Part shown: positions 8,354-19,085 of the stretch, piece after piece
Layout of the letters: every line of letters starts with the position of its first letter
How positions within the stretch are numbered: the stretch's first letter is position 1
NCBI RefSeq assembly: GCF_025426255.1
Contig: NZ_CP104861.1
Span: 3,162,001 to 3,226,000, forward strand
Reading direction: 5' to 3'
Length of the DNA: 64,000 bases
Origin: Pseudomonas fragi
Lineage (GTDB): Bacteria; Pseudomonadota; Gammaproteobacteria; Pseudomonadales; Pseudomonadaceae
Program-made: the position numbers and the translations under genes
Notes under the pieces: model-generated
The model's database searches: none
Seen by the model: only the letters and a program-made list of their open reading frames with translations
Told to the model about the DNA's origin: nothing

Positions 8354-9447
8354 GAGCGGCTTTGCTCCATACGTTGTTCAAGGTGTCGGGCATAGCGCGA
8401 CAGTGCAAAACAGATGACGAAGAAATAGATCGCCAGGAAGATGTAAATTTCGTGGCCGTACTCAACCCATTCAGGTGCGACAGCGGTGCTCATGGCGATA
8501 CCGACGATGTCCAGCACGCCGACAATCATCACCAGCGTGGTTTCCTTGAACAGGCCGATAAATTGCGTTAGCAAGGGCGCAATGGACTGCTTGAGCACTT
8601 GCGGCAGGATGATCTGGCCCATGGTTTTCCAGTAGCCGAAACCCAGCGCCATCGCCGCTTCGTACTGGCCTTTGGGCAGGTTCTGCAAACCGCCGCGCAA
8701 GGTCTCGGCCATATAGGCGGCGGTAAACAGAATCAGCACCAGCTGCACCCGCAGCAGAATGTCGAACGCCGAGTCCGGTGGCAGAAACAGCTGAATCATC
8801 AGCGAAGCCATAAACAACAGCGAGATCACCGGCACCGAACGCACCAGCTCGATGTAGAGCACGCACAGCATGCGGATGACCGGCAGTTTGGAGCGTCGGC
8901 CCAAGGCCAGCAAAATCCCCAGCGGCAAGGCGAAAATCATCCCCGCGGTGCCCAGAAATACCGTCACCAGCATCCCGGCGAACTTGGTCGAAGACACCTC
9001 GGGCAGCCCGGCTCCGCCCTTGAGCAGCCACCACATCACGATCGGCAGCAAGGCCAGATACGCCAGCAGCAGGCGCCGGTCCAGACGCTTGAAAAACAGC
9101 AGGACAAACGCCGACCCGGCCAGCACCAGCGACACCGTCACCCGCCACTGCTCAGCCTGCGGATAAAAGCCATACACAAACAGATTCCAGCGCTGGGTAA
9201 TCGGCAGCCAGCACGCCCCTGCCGGGTTGCAATCCTTGGCACTGTCGCCAACGAAGGTCGCGTCGAACACCAGCCAGTTGAGTGCGGCGGGAACGCACCA
9301 ACACAACAGCGCAATCACGCTGAGGGTCAGCAGGCTGTGCCCCACACTGGGAAACAGTTGGCTGCGGCTCCAGGCCACAGCCCGCTGAACCCAGGGCAAG
9401 CGCGGCGGCGTCAGCGGGACAGCCAGTACCTGATTCATTGCGGTCAT
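8350..9447 (-). CDS. aapM: amino-acid ABC transporter permease (AapM-like)
   Basis: A long hydrophobic inner-membrane protein of 365 residues from the chosen start. Its C-terminal half has the HisM/GlnP permease core, including [19 protein letters not shown] and the EAA loop [20 protein letters not shown] that contacts the ATPase. The extended N-terminal part is characteristic of the AapM branch. An in-frame start about 100 bases upstream lies inside aapQ and gives an unlikely hydrophilic leader, so I use ATG 9447, two bases after the aapQ stop. It pairs with AapQ to form the channel. Confidence 0.9.
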   Translation of the reverse strand: MTAMNQVLAVPLTPPRLPWVQRAVAWSRSQLFPSVGHSLLTLSVIALLCWCVPAALNWLVFDATFVGDSAKDCNPAGACWLPITQRWNLFVYGFYPQAEQWRVTVSLVLAGSAFVLLFFKRLDRRLLLAYLALLPIVMWWLLKGGAGLPEVSSTKFAGMLVTVFLGTAGMIFALPLGILLALGRRSKLPVIRMLCVLYIELVRSVPVISLLFMASLMIQLFLPPDSAFDILLRVQLVLILFTAAYMAETLRGGLQNLPKGQYEAAMALGFGYWKTMGQIILPQVLKQSIAPLLTQFIGLFKETTLVMIVGVLDIVGIAMSTAVAPEWVEYGHEIYIFLAIYFFVICFALSRYARHLEQRMEQSRS

Positions 9448-9449
9448 GT

Positions 9450-10604
9450 TCAGTGCCCCCTCTGGCCGATACGGTGGTTGTAGATATTCATCCCCAAAGA
9501 AATCACCAGGCTGATCGCACAATAAGTGCCCATGACCAACGCGATGCATTCAATAGCCTGCCCCGTCTGGTTCAGGGTGGTGCCGCCGGTAGACGACACC
9601 AGTTCCATAAAGCCGATCACCACACCCAAAGAGGAGTTTTTGACGATATTGAGGTAGGTATTGGTGATTTGCGGAATCATCGGGTAGATCGCCTGCGGGA
9701 CGATCAACTGGCGCATGGTGGCGCCCGATTTGAAGCCGAGCGCCCTGGCCGCTTCGTACTGACCGCGATGCACCGACTCAATCGCACCGCGAAAGATTTC
9801 TGCGATGTAACTGGCGCTGTAGAACGACAGGGCCAGGCACAGAGCAAGCATTTCCGGCACCAGGGTAATCCCGCCCTTAAAGCCAAAACCGCGCTGCACC
9901 GGCACCTCCCATTGCAATTGAGTACCGCTCACGGCGTACACCAGCAAAGGCAGCACCACTGCCCCGAGCAACAGCACAGGCCAACGCTTGGAGGCAAAAC
10001 CGCGCCACGGTGTACGGGCCTCCTTGAAACGACAAAACCCATAACCCAGCAACATGCCCAGCACCATCAGGGCCACACCCCAGCCGACCTGACTGCCTTG
10101 CGCAAGCCAGGGCAGGTTCAGGCCGTTGTTGTTCAAAAACACCACGCCAAACAACGACGCCGAATGCTTGACCCCGGGCAATGCCAGTACCAGGCCGTAC
10201 CACCAGACCAGATGCACCACCAACGGCACGTTGCGCAGAAATTCGATGCAGGTGCCACTCAGGCGCTTGATCAGCCAGTTGTCCGAGACCCTGGCGATAC
10301 CCAACGCACCACCCAGCAAGGTGGCCAGCACGATGCTCAGCACCGACACCAGCAAGGTGTTGAGCAAGCCCACCAGATAAGCCCTGGCATAGGTCGCGTC
10401 CGGGGTGTAATCAATCAGCGAGAAGCTGATGTCGTAGCCGGCGCGCTGAGATAAAAAGCCGAATCCGGAAGCAATATTGAGGTTCTTGAGGTTCAACGCG
10501 GCGTTGCTGGAGAGCAGATAAAACACCGCTGCAACCAGAGCCAGTACCAGCCCTTGCTGCAACACACTCGACAGACGCAGATTGTGCGAACGATGGGTCG
10601 ACAT
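9450..10604 (-). CDS. aapQ: amino-acid ABC transporter permease (AapQ-like)
   Basis: The 384-residue inner-membrane permease has the conserved ASYIAEIFRGAIESVHRGQ segment and EAA loop EAARALGFKSGATMRQLIVP near residue 285-320. A large periplasmic insertion between membrane segments is typical of AapQ. The ATG at 10604 has AAGGGA nine bases ahead. It lies 13 bases after the binding-protein gene and two bases before aapM, within the operon aapJQMP-iaaA. Substrate class (general L-amino acids, especially Glu, Gln, Asp, Asn) is inferred from the family. Confidence 0.92.
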   Translation of the reverse strand: MSTHRSHNLRLSSVLQQGLVLALVAAVFYLLSSNAALNLKNLNIASGFGFLSQRAGYDISFSLIDYTPDATYARAYLVGLLNTLLVSVLSIVLATLLGGALGIARVSDNWLIKRLSGTCIEFLRNVPLVVHLVWWYGLVLALPGVKHSASLFGVVFLNNNGLNLPWLAQGSQVGWGVALMVLGMLLGYGFCRFKEARTPWRGFASKRWPVLLLGAVVLPLLVYAVSGTQLQWEVPVQRGFGFKGGITLVPEMLALCLALSFYSASYIAEIFRGAIESVHRGQYEAARALGFKSGATMRQLIVPQAIYPMIPQITNTYLNIVKNSSLGVVIGFMELVSSTGGTTLNQTGQAIECIALVMGTYCAISLVISLGMNIYNHRIGQRGH

Positions 10605-10617
10605 GACAGTAATTCCC

Positions 10618-11655
10618 TTAACGGATCGGCGGTGCGTACATCAAGCCATGGTCTTTCCAACTGCGGTTCAGCCCGCGCGGGATGTTCAATGCTGTCTGCT
10701 GGCCGAGGTTACGGTCGTAGATTTGCGCGTAGTTGCCGACCTGCTTTATGGCGCGATACGCCCAGTCACTGTCCAGGCCAAAGGATTTGCCGATGGTGCC
10801 TTCGGTGCCGAGCAAACGGGCGATATCGGTCGATGCGGTTTTATTGCCCCGCAGTTCGTCGACGTTGTCCGAAGTCACACCCAGCTCTTCGCCCGTCATC
10901 AGGGCATAGGCGGTCCAGGTCACGATATTGCGCCAGGTGGTGTCACCCTGAGCGACGAAGGCACCCAGTGGTTCCTTGGAAATCACTTCCGGCAGCAACG
11001 CGTAGTCCTGGGGGTTATTCATCAGCGCCAATCGTGCAGCCAGACCGGAAGAGTCATTGGAAATGGCATTGCAGCGCCCGCGCTGGAAAGCAGCGTAGAG
11101 TTCGGGGCTTTTTTCGATGACCACGGTTTTGTAGGTCAGGCCACGTCGGCCGAAATAGTCTTCGAGGTTCTGCTCGGAGGTGGTGCCGGGCGACAGGCAA
11201 AAGGTGGCGCCATCCAGATCGGTGAGTTTTTTGATGCCGTCGGCCGTATGGGTCATGAAGCCCTGGCCGTCGTAAAACCATACCGTCGTGAAGTCCACCC
11301 CCAGATTGGCCACCCGCTCAGCCGTCCAGGACGCGGCCCGTGACAGGATGTCGATTTCACCGGAGGCCAGGGCCGTGAAGCGGTTCTTCGCGGTGGTGGT
11401 CAGGTACTCGACCTTGTCCGCATCACCCAGCACCGCAGCGGCGACGGCGCGGCACAAATCCACGTCCATGCCGGTCCAGCGGCCCTTGTCATCAATCAGC
11501 GAAAAACCCGGTTTATCACCAGCCACACCACAGCGCACGCTGCCATGTGCCTTGACCTTTTCCAACACACCTGCCTGGGCAGCCTGACCACTGACCACCA
11601 GCAGGGCCACTAACGGAGCCCCAAGTAAAAGCTTCACCCTATTCAATTTGTGCAT
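10618..11655 (-). CDS. aapJ: periplasmic amino-acid-binding protein (AapJ-like)
   Basis: The 345-residue solute-binding protein has a clear Sec signal peptide (MHKLNRVKLLLGAPLVALLV, cleavage after the AQA near residue 28). The mature start LEKVKAHGSVRCGVAGDKPGFS is typical of AapJ proteins, as are the segments GMDVDLCRAVAAAVLGD and LSPGTTSEQNLEDYF. It captures amino acids for AapQMP. I chose ATG 11655, with AAGGGG about nine bases upstream, because the earlier in-frame start adds a non-hydrophobic leader. It is the first gene of the operon and is transcribed divergently from the LysR gene. Confidence 0.93.
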   Translation of the reverse strand: MHKLNRVKLLLGAPLVALLVVSGQAAQAGVLEKVKAHGSVRCGVAGDKPGFSLIDDKGRWTGMDVDLCRAVAAAVLGDADKVEYLTTTAKNRFTALASGEIDILSRAASWTAERVANLGVDFTTVWFYDGQGFMTHTADGIKKLTDLDGATFCLSPGTTSEQNLEDYFGRRGLTYKTVVIEKSPELYAAFQRGRCNAISNDSSGLAARLALMNNPQDYALLPEVISKEPLGAFVAQGDTTWRNIVTWTAYALMTGEELGVTSDNVDELRGNKTASTDIARLLGTEGTIGKSFGLDSDWAYRAIKQVGNYAQIYDRNLGQQTALNIPRGLNRSWKDHGLMYAPPIR

Positions 11656-11820
11656 ATCATGCCCCTTCGAAATTCTTCTTGTTATGCCTGTGAACCACAC
11701 TTTTACGATCGGTAAAGCGGCAGGTGGCGGTTAAGGTGCACAATAAAGACAGAGGCATGGGTCGGATAGCGACTATTGATCCACTATGCTGGACGCGCTA
11801 TCGAATATTGGAATAACTCT

Positions 11821-12690
11821 ATGAATATCGACTGGTATGAAGATTTCCTCGCCCTGGCCGATACCGGCAAGTTCACCGCGGCGGCCAGCATGCGTGGCTC
11901 TTCGCAATCGGCGTTGAGCCGACGCATTCAATTGCTCGAAGCGCACCTGGGCGCCAACCTGATCGACCGCGAACGCAACCCGGTACGCCTGACTGCCGCC
12001 GGTGAAGCCTTGCTGCCCAATGCCGTGGAACTGGTACGCATGGCCCGCGACTGCGAGCAGAGCGTAAAAGTGCTCAACCGGCCACTGACCTTTGCCTCGC
12101 TGCACACCCTGGCCTGCAACTTCTTCCCCGGCTGGATCAGCCAGTTGAACAGCCCGCAAACGCCGCTGTTCACCCGGATCGATACTGGCTATCGCAGCAC
12201 CGATGATTACTACATGGCGCTGATGTCCGGGCGTTGCGATTTCGTCCTGTTCTACCGCGACACCAAGAGCGCGCCCTACTCCCGGCAAAGTGAATTCGAA
12301 GTCAAATCCCTGGGCCATGACGAACTGTACTGGGTCGCCACCCCCGACTTGGCCACGCATTGCGCGCAGACCGACGAACCGATCCCGTTGCTCAGCTACT
12401 CGCGCAGCGCGCAATTGCATGAACTGTCACGCACCCAGATCAACCGCCATCCGCAGCCCCATCGCCTGCTGCAAGTGTTCGAGGCAACCGTATCAGAAGC
12501 GCTCAAACCGATGGTCGCCAGCGGCCAGGGCGTGGCGTGCATGCCCCACAGCATGGTGGCGCCGTTGATTGAGCGAAAGGAATTGGTGCGCCTGTATCCA
12601 GACATGGAGTCCGACCATCTGGAAGTGATTTTGGTGCGCTGGCGGGACAACCGTAACCCACAGGCCGAGGCGTTCTGGCAACGGTTGTAA
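11821..12690 (+). CDS. LysR-family transcriptional regulator (divergent from aap operon)
   Basis: The 289-residue protein has an N-terminal winged helix-turn-helix (IDWYEDFLALADTGKFTAAA, then SQSALSRRIQLLEAHLGANL), the LysR hallmark, followed by a periplasmic-binding-like effector domain. The ATG at 11821 gives the usual MNIDWYEDF start; an upstream in-frame ATG at 11776 adds an unlikely leader. It is transcribed divergently from aapJ across about 165 bases, so it may control amino-acid uptake; the effector is unknown. Confidence 0.9.
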   Translation: MNIDWYEDFLALADTGKFTAAASMRGSSQSALSRRIQLLEAHLGANLIDRERNPVRLTAAGEALLPNAVELVRMARDCEQSVKVLNRPLTFASLHTLACNFFPGWISQLNSPQTPLFTRIDTGYRSTDDYYMALMSGRCDFVLFYRDTKSAPYSRQSEFEVKSLGHDELYWVATPDLATHCAQTDEPIPLLSYSRSAQLHELSRTQINRHPQPHRLLQVFEATVSEALKPMVASGQGVACMPHSMVAPLIERKELVRLYPDMESDHLEVILVRWRDNRNPQAEAFWQRL

Positions 12691-12714
12691 ATTTAACCTG
12701 ATGCGCGAGTCCTT

Positions 12715-12801
12715 GTGGAAGCGAGCCTGCTCGCGAAGGCATCACCGTAGCTTGCCTGACACACCGAGGCATCTGCATCGCAGGTAAGCCAGCTCCCACA
12801 G
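12715..12801. repeat. REP doublet (REPIN-like)
   Basis: A Pseudomonas-type REP palindrome core (GTGGAAGCGAGCCTGCTCGC, from 12715) is followed about 50 bases later by a shorter inverted REP half (CCAGCTCCCACAGG, from 12789). It lies between the LysR gene and mhpR, whose 3' ends converge, and it may act as a transcription barrier. Confidence 0.75.
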
Positions 12802-12863
12802 GTTTTGCACTGTTCACACTCCCTGTGCCTTCACGCCGTGAAAATTATATGAGCCTGAGATGG

Positions 12864-13643
12864 CTATTGAACCAACCCCGCCTGAATCTTTCCCACCACC
12901 TCCTGCATCGCCGGTAAAAAGCGGCGAGCAGCTTCCTCCACCGGCATGGCCTTGGCGATATACACCAGATTCAGGCAACCCATCACCCGCTCCTGATACA
13001 TCACCGGGATCGCTATCGCAGCGATTTTGCGCTCCTCACCCCAGTGCGAGTTGTTTTCCCCATAGCCCTTGTTGCGTGTGTGCTCCACCAACCGTTCGAC
13101 AAATCGGCGATCCGCCGCCAGCGCCGATTGCGAGTCGTCACGACTGATCATCAGCTCGATCAACTCCTCCCGCTCGGCAGGCGGGCAAAATGCGAAGTAG
13201 GCTCGCCCGGTCGCCGTCATCAGTAACGGCAAGCGGCGCCCCACCATCGAACGATGAAATGACAGGCGACTGAATCGGTGAGTGGTTTCGCGTATCACCA
13301 TGGCATCGCCATCCAGGGTGCACAGGTCGGTAGGCCAGGCCACTTGCTGGAGCAACTGGCCCAACAAGGGCGCGGCAATTGAAGAAATCCACTGTTCATC
13401 GCGAAAGCCTTCACTGAGCTCGCGCACCTTGAGCGTCAGCCGGTAGCTGTCATCAGACTCGCTGCGCCGCACATAACCTTCGGCCTGCAGAGTTTCGAGC
13501 AAACGACGCACTGTGGTGCGATGCAGGCCACTGTGTTCAGCCAGTTGTGCGGTGCTGGCACCACCATCGAAACGGTTGAGACCGTTGATCAGCAACAGCC
13601 CGCGCATCAAGCCGCGCACGGCCTTATATTCGGTTTCGCTCAT
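12864..13643 (-). CDS. mhpR: IclR-family activator of the mhp operon (MhpR)
   Basis: The 259-residue IclR-type regulator has an N-terminal winged helix (STAQLAEHSGLHRTTVRRLL) and a C-terminal GAF-like effector domain containing GRRLPLLMTATGRAYFAF. The sequence and its position, divergent from mhpA, match E. coli MhpR. That protein binds a palindrome in the intergenic region and activates the catabolic operon with 3-hydroxyphenylpropionate. A near-identical palindrome is present here at 13678-13694. Confidence 0.92.
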   Translation of the reverse strand: MSETEYKAVRGLMRGLLLINGLNRFDGGASTAQLAEHSGLHRTTVRRLLETLQAEGYVRRSESDDSYRLTLKVRELSEGFRDEQWISSIAAPLLGQLLQQVAWPTDLCTLDGDAMVIRETTHRFSRLSFHRSMVGRRLPLLMTATGRAYFAFCPPAEREELIELMISRDDSQSALAADRRFVERLVEHTRNKGYGENNSHWGEERKIAAIAIPVMYQERVMGCLNLVYIAKAMPVEEAARRFLPAMQEVVGKIQAGLVQ

Positions 13644-13677
13644 GTCATTTCCATTATTTTTATAGGTAAATCAACGA

Positions 13678-13694
13678 TGTGCACTGTGTGCACA
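13678..13694. promoter_or_regulatory. MhpR operator
   Basis: TGTGCACTGTGTGCACA is a 17-bp palindrome with 7-bp arms around a 3-bp centre, between mhpR and mhpA. As I recall it, the E. coli MhpR operator reads GGTGCACCTGGTGCACA, with the same length, the same GTGCAC arms and the same spacing. It lies 89 bases before the mhpA start, suitable for activation. Confidence 0.8.
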
Positions 13695-13782
13695 CTAACA
13701 AGGGTTGTCGTTGTTCACCAGCCTCGTGATTTCCATACTGCGCCCAACAAGAAATCCAAAAAAGCGCTGTACGGAGATACCC

Positions 13783-15441
13783 ATGAGTTCTGCTCACACT
13801 GCTTCACCTCTGGACCTGAGCACCGATGTCGCGATTGTCGGTGCCGGCCCGGTCGGACTGATGATCGCCAACTACCTGGGCCAATGTGGTGTGAACGTCA
13901 CCCTGGTGGAAAAACTCGACAGCCTGATCGACTACCCCCGCGCCATCGGCCTGGATGACGAAAGCCTGCGTACCTTCCAGGCAGTCGGCCTTGCCGATAA
14001 CGTGCTGCCGCACACTACGCCCTGGCATGCGATGCGTTTTATGACGCCCAAGGGTCGTTGCTTTGCAGATATCCAGCCCAAGACCGATGAGTTCGGCTGG
14101 TCCCGCCGTAATGCCTTTATCCAGCCGTTGGCAGACCGCGTGCTGTTCGAAGGCCTGGCCCGCTTTGACAACGTCAAGGTGCTGTTCGGCCGCGAACTCG
14201 AAGGCTTCGAGCAAAGCGACAGCGGCGTGCAACTAAGCCTGAAAAACACCGAAGGTCGCAGCGAGCGCTTGCAGGCCAAATACCTGATCGGCTGCGACGG
14301 CGGCAACAGCCTGGTACGCCGCAGCCTGGATATCAGTTTTGAAGGCAAGACCGCGCCCAATCAGTGGATCGTGGTGGATATCGCCAACGACCCGCTCAGT
14401 ACGCCCCATGTGTACCTGTGCTGCGACCCGGTGCGGCCCTACGTATCGGCCGCCCTGCCCCACGGCGTGCGCCGCTTCGAGTTTATGGTGATGCCCGGCG
14501 AAACCGAGGCCGAGCTGAGCAAGCCCGAAAACATGCGCAAGCTGCTGGCCAAGGTGCTGCCGGACCCGGACCGCATCGAGCTGATCCGCAGCCGCGTCTA
14601 TACCCATAACGCACGCCTCGCCGGACGCTTTCGTCAGGGTCGGGTACTGCTGGCCGGGGATGCCGCACATATCATGCCGGTCTGGCAGGGCCAGGGTTAC
14701 AACAGCGGCATGCGCGATGCCTCCAACCTGGCCTGGAAGCTGTCGCTGGTGATCAAGGGTCTGGCCAGCGACCGCTTGCTCGACAGCTATGAACTGGAAC
14801 GCCGCGACCACGCCAAGGCGATGATCGACCTATCCGTTCTGGCTGGCCATGTACTGGCGCCGCCCAAGCGCTGGCAGGGCACTCTGCGTGATGGCGTGTC
14901 GTGGCTGCTCAACTATGTGCCACCGGTCAAACGCTACTTCGTCGAAATGCGCTTCAAGCCCATGCCGCAATACACCCGCGGTGCCCTGATCGTGCCAAGC
15001 GAAAAAGGCTCGCCGGTGGGCAAGATGTTTATTCAGCCCAAGGTACTGACTGACACCGGCACCACCGTTCTACTCGATGAAGTGATCGGCGAGAACTTCG
15101 CCATTATCGCCTGGGGTTGCGACCCCACCTGGGGCCTGACGCCAGCGCAGATTGCGCAATGGAAAACCCTGGGCACGCGGTTTATTCAAGTGCTGCCGGA
15201 CGTCCAGCTCAGGGCTCCGAGCGACGCCGGCAACGACGTGATTCGCATCGGCGACAGCAGTGGCCGCCTGCGCGAGTGGTTCGCTCGCGGTTCATCGTCC
15301 ATCGCCCTGCTGCGCCCTGATCGCTTTCTCGCCGGGTTGGCCACACCACAAACCCTTGGCAAAGCCTGTAATGAACTGGCCCTGGCACTCAACGCACAGA
15401 CGCAAGCCAGCGTGACGTCAATCGTCAGCAAGGTGGCCTGA
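13783..15441 (+). CDS. mhpA: 3-(3-hydroxyphenyl)propionate/3-hydroxycinnamate 2-hydroxylase
   Basis: The 552-residue class A flavoprotein monooxygenase has the FAD-binding dinucleotide fold [19 protein letters not shown] near residue 15 and the second FAD motif [20 protein letters not shown] near 290. It adds a hydroxyl ortho to the existing phenol using NADH and O2, giving 2,3-dihydroxyphenylpropionate (or the cinnamate analogue). The start ATG 13783 has GGAG seven bases ahead; an in-frame ATG 78 bases upstream adds a leader absent from the family. It is the first gene of mhpABCDFE and its promoter region carries the MhpR operator. Confidence 0.94.
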   Translation: MSSAHTASPLDLSTDVAIVGAGPVGLMIANYLGQCGVNVTLVEKLDSLIDYPRAIGLDDESLRTFQAVGLADNVLPHTTPWHAMRFMTPKGRCFADIQPKTDEFGWSRRNAFIQPLADRVLFEGLARFDNVKVLFGRELEGFEQSDSGVQLSLKNTEGRSERLQAKYLIGCDGGNSLVRRSLDISFEGKTAPNQWIVVDIANDPLSTPHVYLCCDPVRPYVSAALPHGVRRFEFMVMPGETEAELSKPENMRKLLAKVLPDPDRIELIRSRVYTHNARLAGRFRQGRVLLAGDAAHIMPVWQGQGYNSGMRDASNLAWKLSLVIKGLASDRLLDSYELERRDHAKAMIDLSVLAGHVLAPPKRWQGTLRDGVSWLLNYVPPVKRYFVEMRFKPMPQYTRGALIVPSEKGSPVGKMFIQPKVLTDTGTTVLLDEVIGENFAIIAWGCDPTWGLTPAQIAQWKTLGTRFIQVLPDVQLRAPSDAGNDVIRIGDSSGRLREWFARGSSSIALLRPDRFLAGLATPQTLGKACNELALALNAQTQASVTSIVSKVA

Positions 15442-15442
15442 A

Positions 15443-16396
15443 ATGAGCGCATATCTGCACTGCCTGTCACATACGCCGCTGGTGGGCTACGTCGACCCGG
15501 CACCTGAAGTGCTGGCCGAAGTGGACAGCATGATCAGCGATGCCCGCGAGCGTATTGCCCGTTTCGATCCGCAACTGATCGTGCTCCTGGGACCCGATCA
15601 CTACAACGGCTTTTTCTACGACGTAATGCCGCCCTTTTGCATTGGCATGGCCGCCGATGCCATCGGTGATTTCGACACGGCAGCCGGCCCCCTCGACGTA
15701 CCTAAAGCGCTGGCAGAAGCCTGCGCCCAAGCCGTCATGGATGCCGGAATAGACACCGCCGTGTCCTATCGAATGCAGGTTGACCACGCCTTTGCCCAAC
15801 CGCTGGAACTGTTGCTGGGCGGATTGTGCACCTGCCCCGTGATTCCGGTATTCATCAATTCGGTGGCAGTGCCCCTGCCCGGCTTCAAGCGTGCGCGCTT
15901 GCTGGGTGAGGCCATCGGCCAATGGGCCAAATCACTGGACCTGCGCGTGCTGTTTCTCGCGTCCGGAGGCCTGTCACATCAACCCCCGGTGCCAGAGCTG
16001 GCCAAGGCCGATGCACGCATGGCCGACCGCCTGATGGGCAGCGGCCGCCAGTTGCCAGCCGATGAGCGCGAGGCTCGCCAGCAGCGGGTGATCCAGGCCG
16101 CACGGCACTTTGTCGAAGACCAGAACAGCCTGCATCCGCTCAACCCGGTATGGGACCAACAGTTTCTCGACACCCTGGAACAGGGCCGCCTGAGCGACCT
16201 CGACGCTCTGGGCAATGACGAGCTGTCGGCGCTGGCCGGCAAGTCGACCCACGAGGTTAAAACCTGGGTCGCCGCCTTCGCCGCCCTGTCCGCCTTCGGT
16301 CCTTACCAAACCGAAGGCCGCTACTACCGCCCGATTCCCGAGTGGATCGCAGGCTTCGGCGCCCTTGGCGCGCAGCCGCTGAACAACACCCTTTGA
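15443..16396 (+). CDS. mhpB: 2,3-dihydroxyphenylpropionate 1,2-dioxygenase
   Basis: The 317-residue protein belongs to the LigB-type (class III) extradiol ring-cleaving dioxygenases. Conserved His-bearing segments are visible: [13 protein letters not shown] (about 50), [14 protein letters not shown] (about 110-120) and [12 protein letters not shown] (about 175). With Fe(II) and O2 it opens the catechol ring next to the hydroxyls, giving the yellow 2-hydroxy-6-oxononadienedioate. It begins one base after the mhpA stop (TGAAATGAG), so it is translationally coupled. Confidence 0.94.
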   Translation: MSAYLHCLSHTPLVGYVDPAPEVLAEVDSMISDARERIARFDPQLIVLLGPDHYNGFFYDVMPPFCIGMAADAIGDFDTAAGPLDVPKALAEACAQAVMDAGIDTAVSYRMQVDHAFAQPLELLLGGLCTCPVIPVFINSVAVPLPGFKRARLLGEAIGQWAKSLDLRVLFLASGGLSHQPPVPELAKADARMADRLMGSGRQLPADEREARQQRVIQAARHFVEDQNSLHPLNPVWDQQFLDTLEQGRLSDLDALGNDELSALAGKSTHEVKTWVAAFAALSAFGPYQTEGRYYRPIPEWIAGFGALGAQPLNNTL

Positions 16397-16413
16397 ATTC
16401 AAGGAACACTGCC

Positions 16414-17283
16414 ATGACTACCACTGCCAGCGTATTCACTGAAGCCTCGACCAGCCGCTTTGCCCGTATCAAGGAAGGCGGCCTGGACCTGCAATTGCAC
16501 TACAACGACGTCGGCCAAGGTGCAGAGACTGTGGTCATGCTCCACGGCTCCGGGCCCGGCGCCAGCGGCTGGGCCAACTTCCACCGCAACATCGAACCGT
16601 TGGTGACAGCCGGTTACCGGGTGATCCTGCTCGACTGCCCGGGCTGGAGCAAAAGCGACCCGGTGGTCAGCGAAGGTTCGCGCTCCAACCTCAATGCGTC
16701 GGCGCTCAAGGGGCTGCTCGATGTGCTGGACCTAGACCGGGTGCACATCATCGGCAACTCGATGGGTGCCCACAGCACCGTAGCCTTCGCTCTGGAAAAC
16801 CCGGAGCGCATCGGCAAACTGATCCTCATGGGCGGCGGCACCGGCGGCCCGAGCGCGTTTGTGCCCCAGCCCACCGAAGGCATCAAGCTGATCGGTGCGC
16901 TGTACCGCGAGCCGACCATTGAAAACCTGAAAAAGATGATGAACGTCTTCGTTTTCGACGCCAGCAGCCTGACCGAAGAACTGTTCCAGACCCGCCTGGA
17001 TAACCTCCTGGCGCGCCGCGACCATCTGGAAAACTTCGTTAAAAGCAGCACCCTCAATCCCAAGCAGTTCCCCGACTTCAGCCATCGCCTGCACGAAATC
17101 AGCGCAGAAACCCTGCTGGTGTGGGGTCGCGAAGACCGCTTTGTGCCGATGGACACCGGCTTGCGTCTGCTGGCCGGACTGCCTAAAGCGCAGTTGCACG
17201 TGTTCAACCGCTGCGGCCACTGGGCGCAGTGGGAGCACGCCGACACCTTCAACCGCATGGTGCTGGACTTCCTGACCCACTGA
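16414..17283 (+). CDS. mhpC: 2-hydroxy-6-oxonona-2,4-dienedioate hydrolase
   Basis: The 289-residue alpha/beta hydrolase has the oxyanion segment [16 protein letters not shown], nucleophile Ser in GNSMGAHST (about 110), acid in WGREDRFVP and His in [13 protein letters not shown], a complete catalytic triad. It hydrolyses the ring-fission product C-C bond to succinate (or fumarate) and 2-hydroxypentadienoate. ATG 16414 has AAGGAAC about ten bases ahead; the longer in-frame start lies inside mhpB and is unlikely. Its stop overlaps the mhpD start. Confidence 0.94.
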   Translation: MTTTASVFTEASTSRFARIKEGGLDLQLHYNDVGQGAETVVMLHGSGPGASGWANFHRNIEPLVTAGYRVILLDCPGWSKSDPVVSEGSRSNLNASALKGLLDVLDLDRVHIIGNSMGAHSTVAFALENPERIGKLILMGGGTGGPSAFVPQPTEGIKLIGALYREPTIENLKKMMNVFVFDASSLTEELFQTRLDNLLARRDHLENFVKSSTLNPKQFPDFSHRLHEISAETLLVWGREDRFVPMDTGLRLLAGLPKAQLHVFNRCGHWAQWEHADTFNRMVLDFLTH

Positions 17284-18104
17284 TGACCGAGACCGCCATG
17301 AACCCGACTCCAGAGACACTGGCCCAACTGGCCGCCGATTTGCGTCACGCCGAAACTCACGGCAACGCCATCGCACCGCTGCGCGAGCTGATCGGTGAAG
17401 ACAACGCGACAGCCGCCTACACCATCCAGCAGCTCAATGTCGCCCACGGCATCGCCAATGGACGCCGGGTAGTGGGCCGAAAAATCGGCCTGACCAACCC
17501 CAAGGTTCAGGCGCAACTAGGCGTGGACCAACCGGACTTCGGCACCCTGTTCGCGGACATGTGCTACGGCGACAACCAGACCGTGCCCATCGAGCGCGTG
17601 CTGCAACCCAAGATCGAGGCTGAAATCGCCTTGATCCTCAAACATGACCTGCCCCACCCCGACACCACCTTCGACGAAGTCATGAGCGCCACCGGCTGGG
17701 TGGTCCCGGCCCTGGAAATCGTCGGCAGCCGCGTGCAGCAGTGGAACATCCGCTTTGTCGATACGGTAGCCGACAACGCCTCCAGTGGCTGCTACGTACT
17801 CGGCGGCCCGGCCCGCAGCCTCGAGGGGCTGGACTTGCGCAATGCGGGCATGCGCATGACCCGCAATGGTGAAGAGGTTTCCAGTGGCAGCGGCGCGCAA
17901 TGCCTGGGCCATCCGCTCAATGCGGCCGTGTGGCTGGCTTGCACCATGGCGCGTCTGGGCAATCCGCTGCAAGCGGGCGACATCATCCTGACAGGCGCAC
18001 TGGGGCCAATGGTGGCCGTGGCCGCCGGTGATCGTTTCGACGCGTATATCGAAGGCATCGGCAGTGTCGGTGTGGACTTCTCGCAACACAGCAGCGCCGA
18101 GTAA
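17283..18104 (+). CDS. mhpD: 2-keto-4-pentenoate hydratase
   Basis: The 273-residue FAH-fold hydratase contains [17 protein letters not shown], the acidic metal ligands in IEAEIALIL, and [20 protein letters not shown]. It adds water to 2-hydroxypenta-2,4-dienoate to give 4-hydroxy-2-oxovalerate, using Mg2+ or Mn2+. The ATG at 17283 shares its A with the mhpC stop (TGATG), implying coupling. A second ATG at 17298 ([10 protein letters not shown]) is equally plausible and would shorten the protein by five residues. Confidence 0.92.
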   Translation: MTETAMNPTPETLAQLAADLRHAETHGNAIAPLRELIGEDNATAAYTIQQLNVAHGIANGRRVVGRKIGLTNPKVQAQLGVDQPDFGTLFADMCYGDNQTVPIERVLQPKIEAEIALILKHDLPHPDTTFDEVMSATGWVVPALEIVGSRVQQWNIRFVDTVADNASSGCYVLGGPARSLEGLDLRNAGMRMTRNGEEVSSGSGAQCLGHPLNAAVWLACTMARLGNPLQAGDIILTGALGPMVAVAAGDRFDAYIEGIGSVGVDFSQHSSAE

Positions 18105-18136
18105 TCGGCGACTTGCGTGCACATGAGGCAACAATA

Positions 18137-19075
18137 ATGAACAAGAAACTCAAGGTCGCCATCATCGGCTCCGGCAATATCGGCACCGACCTGATGATTA
18201 AAATCCTGCGCAATGCCAGGCACCTGGAAATGGGCGCCATGGTCGGTATCGATCCGGCCTCCGACGGTCTGGCCCGCGCTGCCCGCATGGGTATTGCGAT
18301 CACCCACGAAGGGGTTGAAGGCCTGACGCGCATGGACGTGTTCAAGGACATCGACTTCGTGTTCGATGCCACCTCCGCCGGCGCCCATGTCAAGAACGAC
18401 GCCTTTCTGCGCGGCATCAAACCCGGTATCCGCCTGATCGACCTCACGCCCGCGGCCATTGGCCCGTACTGCGTGCCAGTGGTCAATCTGGAACAGAACC
18501 TCGACCAGCTAAACGTCAATATGGTCACGTGCGGCGGGCAGGCGACCATCCCGATGGTCGCCGCCGTGTCCCGTGTGGCCAAAGTGCATTACGCCGAAAT
18601 CGTCGCTTCGATTGCCAGCAAATCTGCCGGTCCCGGCACCCGCGCCAATATCGACGAGTTCACCGAAACCACCTCCAGGGCCATCGAAGTGATTGGCGGT
18701 GCAACCAAGGGCAAGGCGATCATCGTGATGAATCCGGCAGAGCCGCCGTTGATGATGCGCGACACCGTTTTTGTGCTAAGCGAGGCCGCAGACCAGGCAC
18801 TGGTCGAGGCATCCATCGTTGAAATGGCCGCAGCGGTGCAAGCCTATGTGCCGGGCTATCGCCTCAAGCAACGCGTGCAGTTTGACGTAATCCCTGAAGA
18901 CGCACCGCTGACTATTCCCGGACTAGGCAGGTTTTCCGGCCTCAAGACGTCGGTGTTTCTTGAAGTCGAAGGCGCCGCCCACTACCTGCCGGCCTACGCC
19001 GGAAATCTCGACATCATGACCTCCGCAGCCTTGGCCACCGCCGAGCGCATGGCGCTGTCGATGCTCAACGCCTGA
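18137..19075 (+). CDS. mhpF: acetaldehyde dehydrogenase (acylating)
   Basis: The 312-residue protein has an N-terminal Rossmann fold ([16 protein letters not shown]) and the catalytic Cys in [19 protein letters not shown] (about 132). It converts acetaldehyde, NAD+ and CoA to acetyl-CoA. In the mhp pathway it forms a substrate-channelling complex with the MhpE aldolase, whose gene follows after ten bases. ATG 18137 is preceded by GAGG at about nine bases and gives the conserved [11 protein letters not shown] start. Confidence 0.94.
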   Translation: MNKKLKVAIIGSGNIGTDLMIKILRNARHLEMGAMVGIDPASDGLARAARMGIAITHEGVEGLTRMDVFKDIDFVFDATSAGAHVKNDAFLRGIKPGIRLIDLTPAAIGPYCVPVVNLEQNLDQLNVNMVTCGGQATIPMVAAVSRVAKVHYAEIVASIASKSAGPGTRANIDEFTETTSRAIEVIGGATKGKAIIVMNPAEPPLMMRDTVFVLSEAADQALVEASIVEMAAAVQAYVPGYRLKQRVQFDVIPEDAPLTIPGLGRFSGLKTSVFLEVEGAAHYLPAYAGNLDIMTSAALATAERMALSMLNA

Positions 19076-19085
19076 GGGGAAAACC

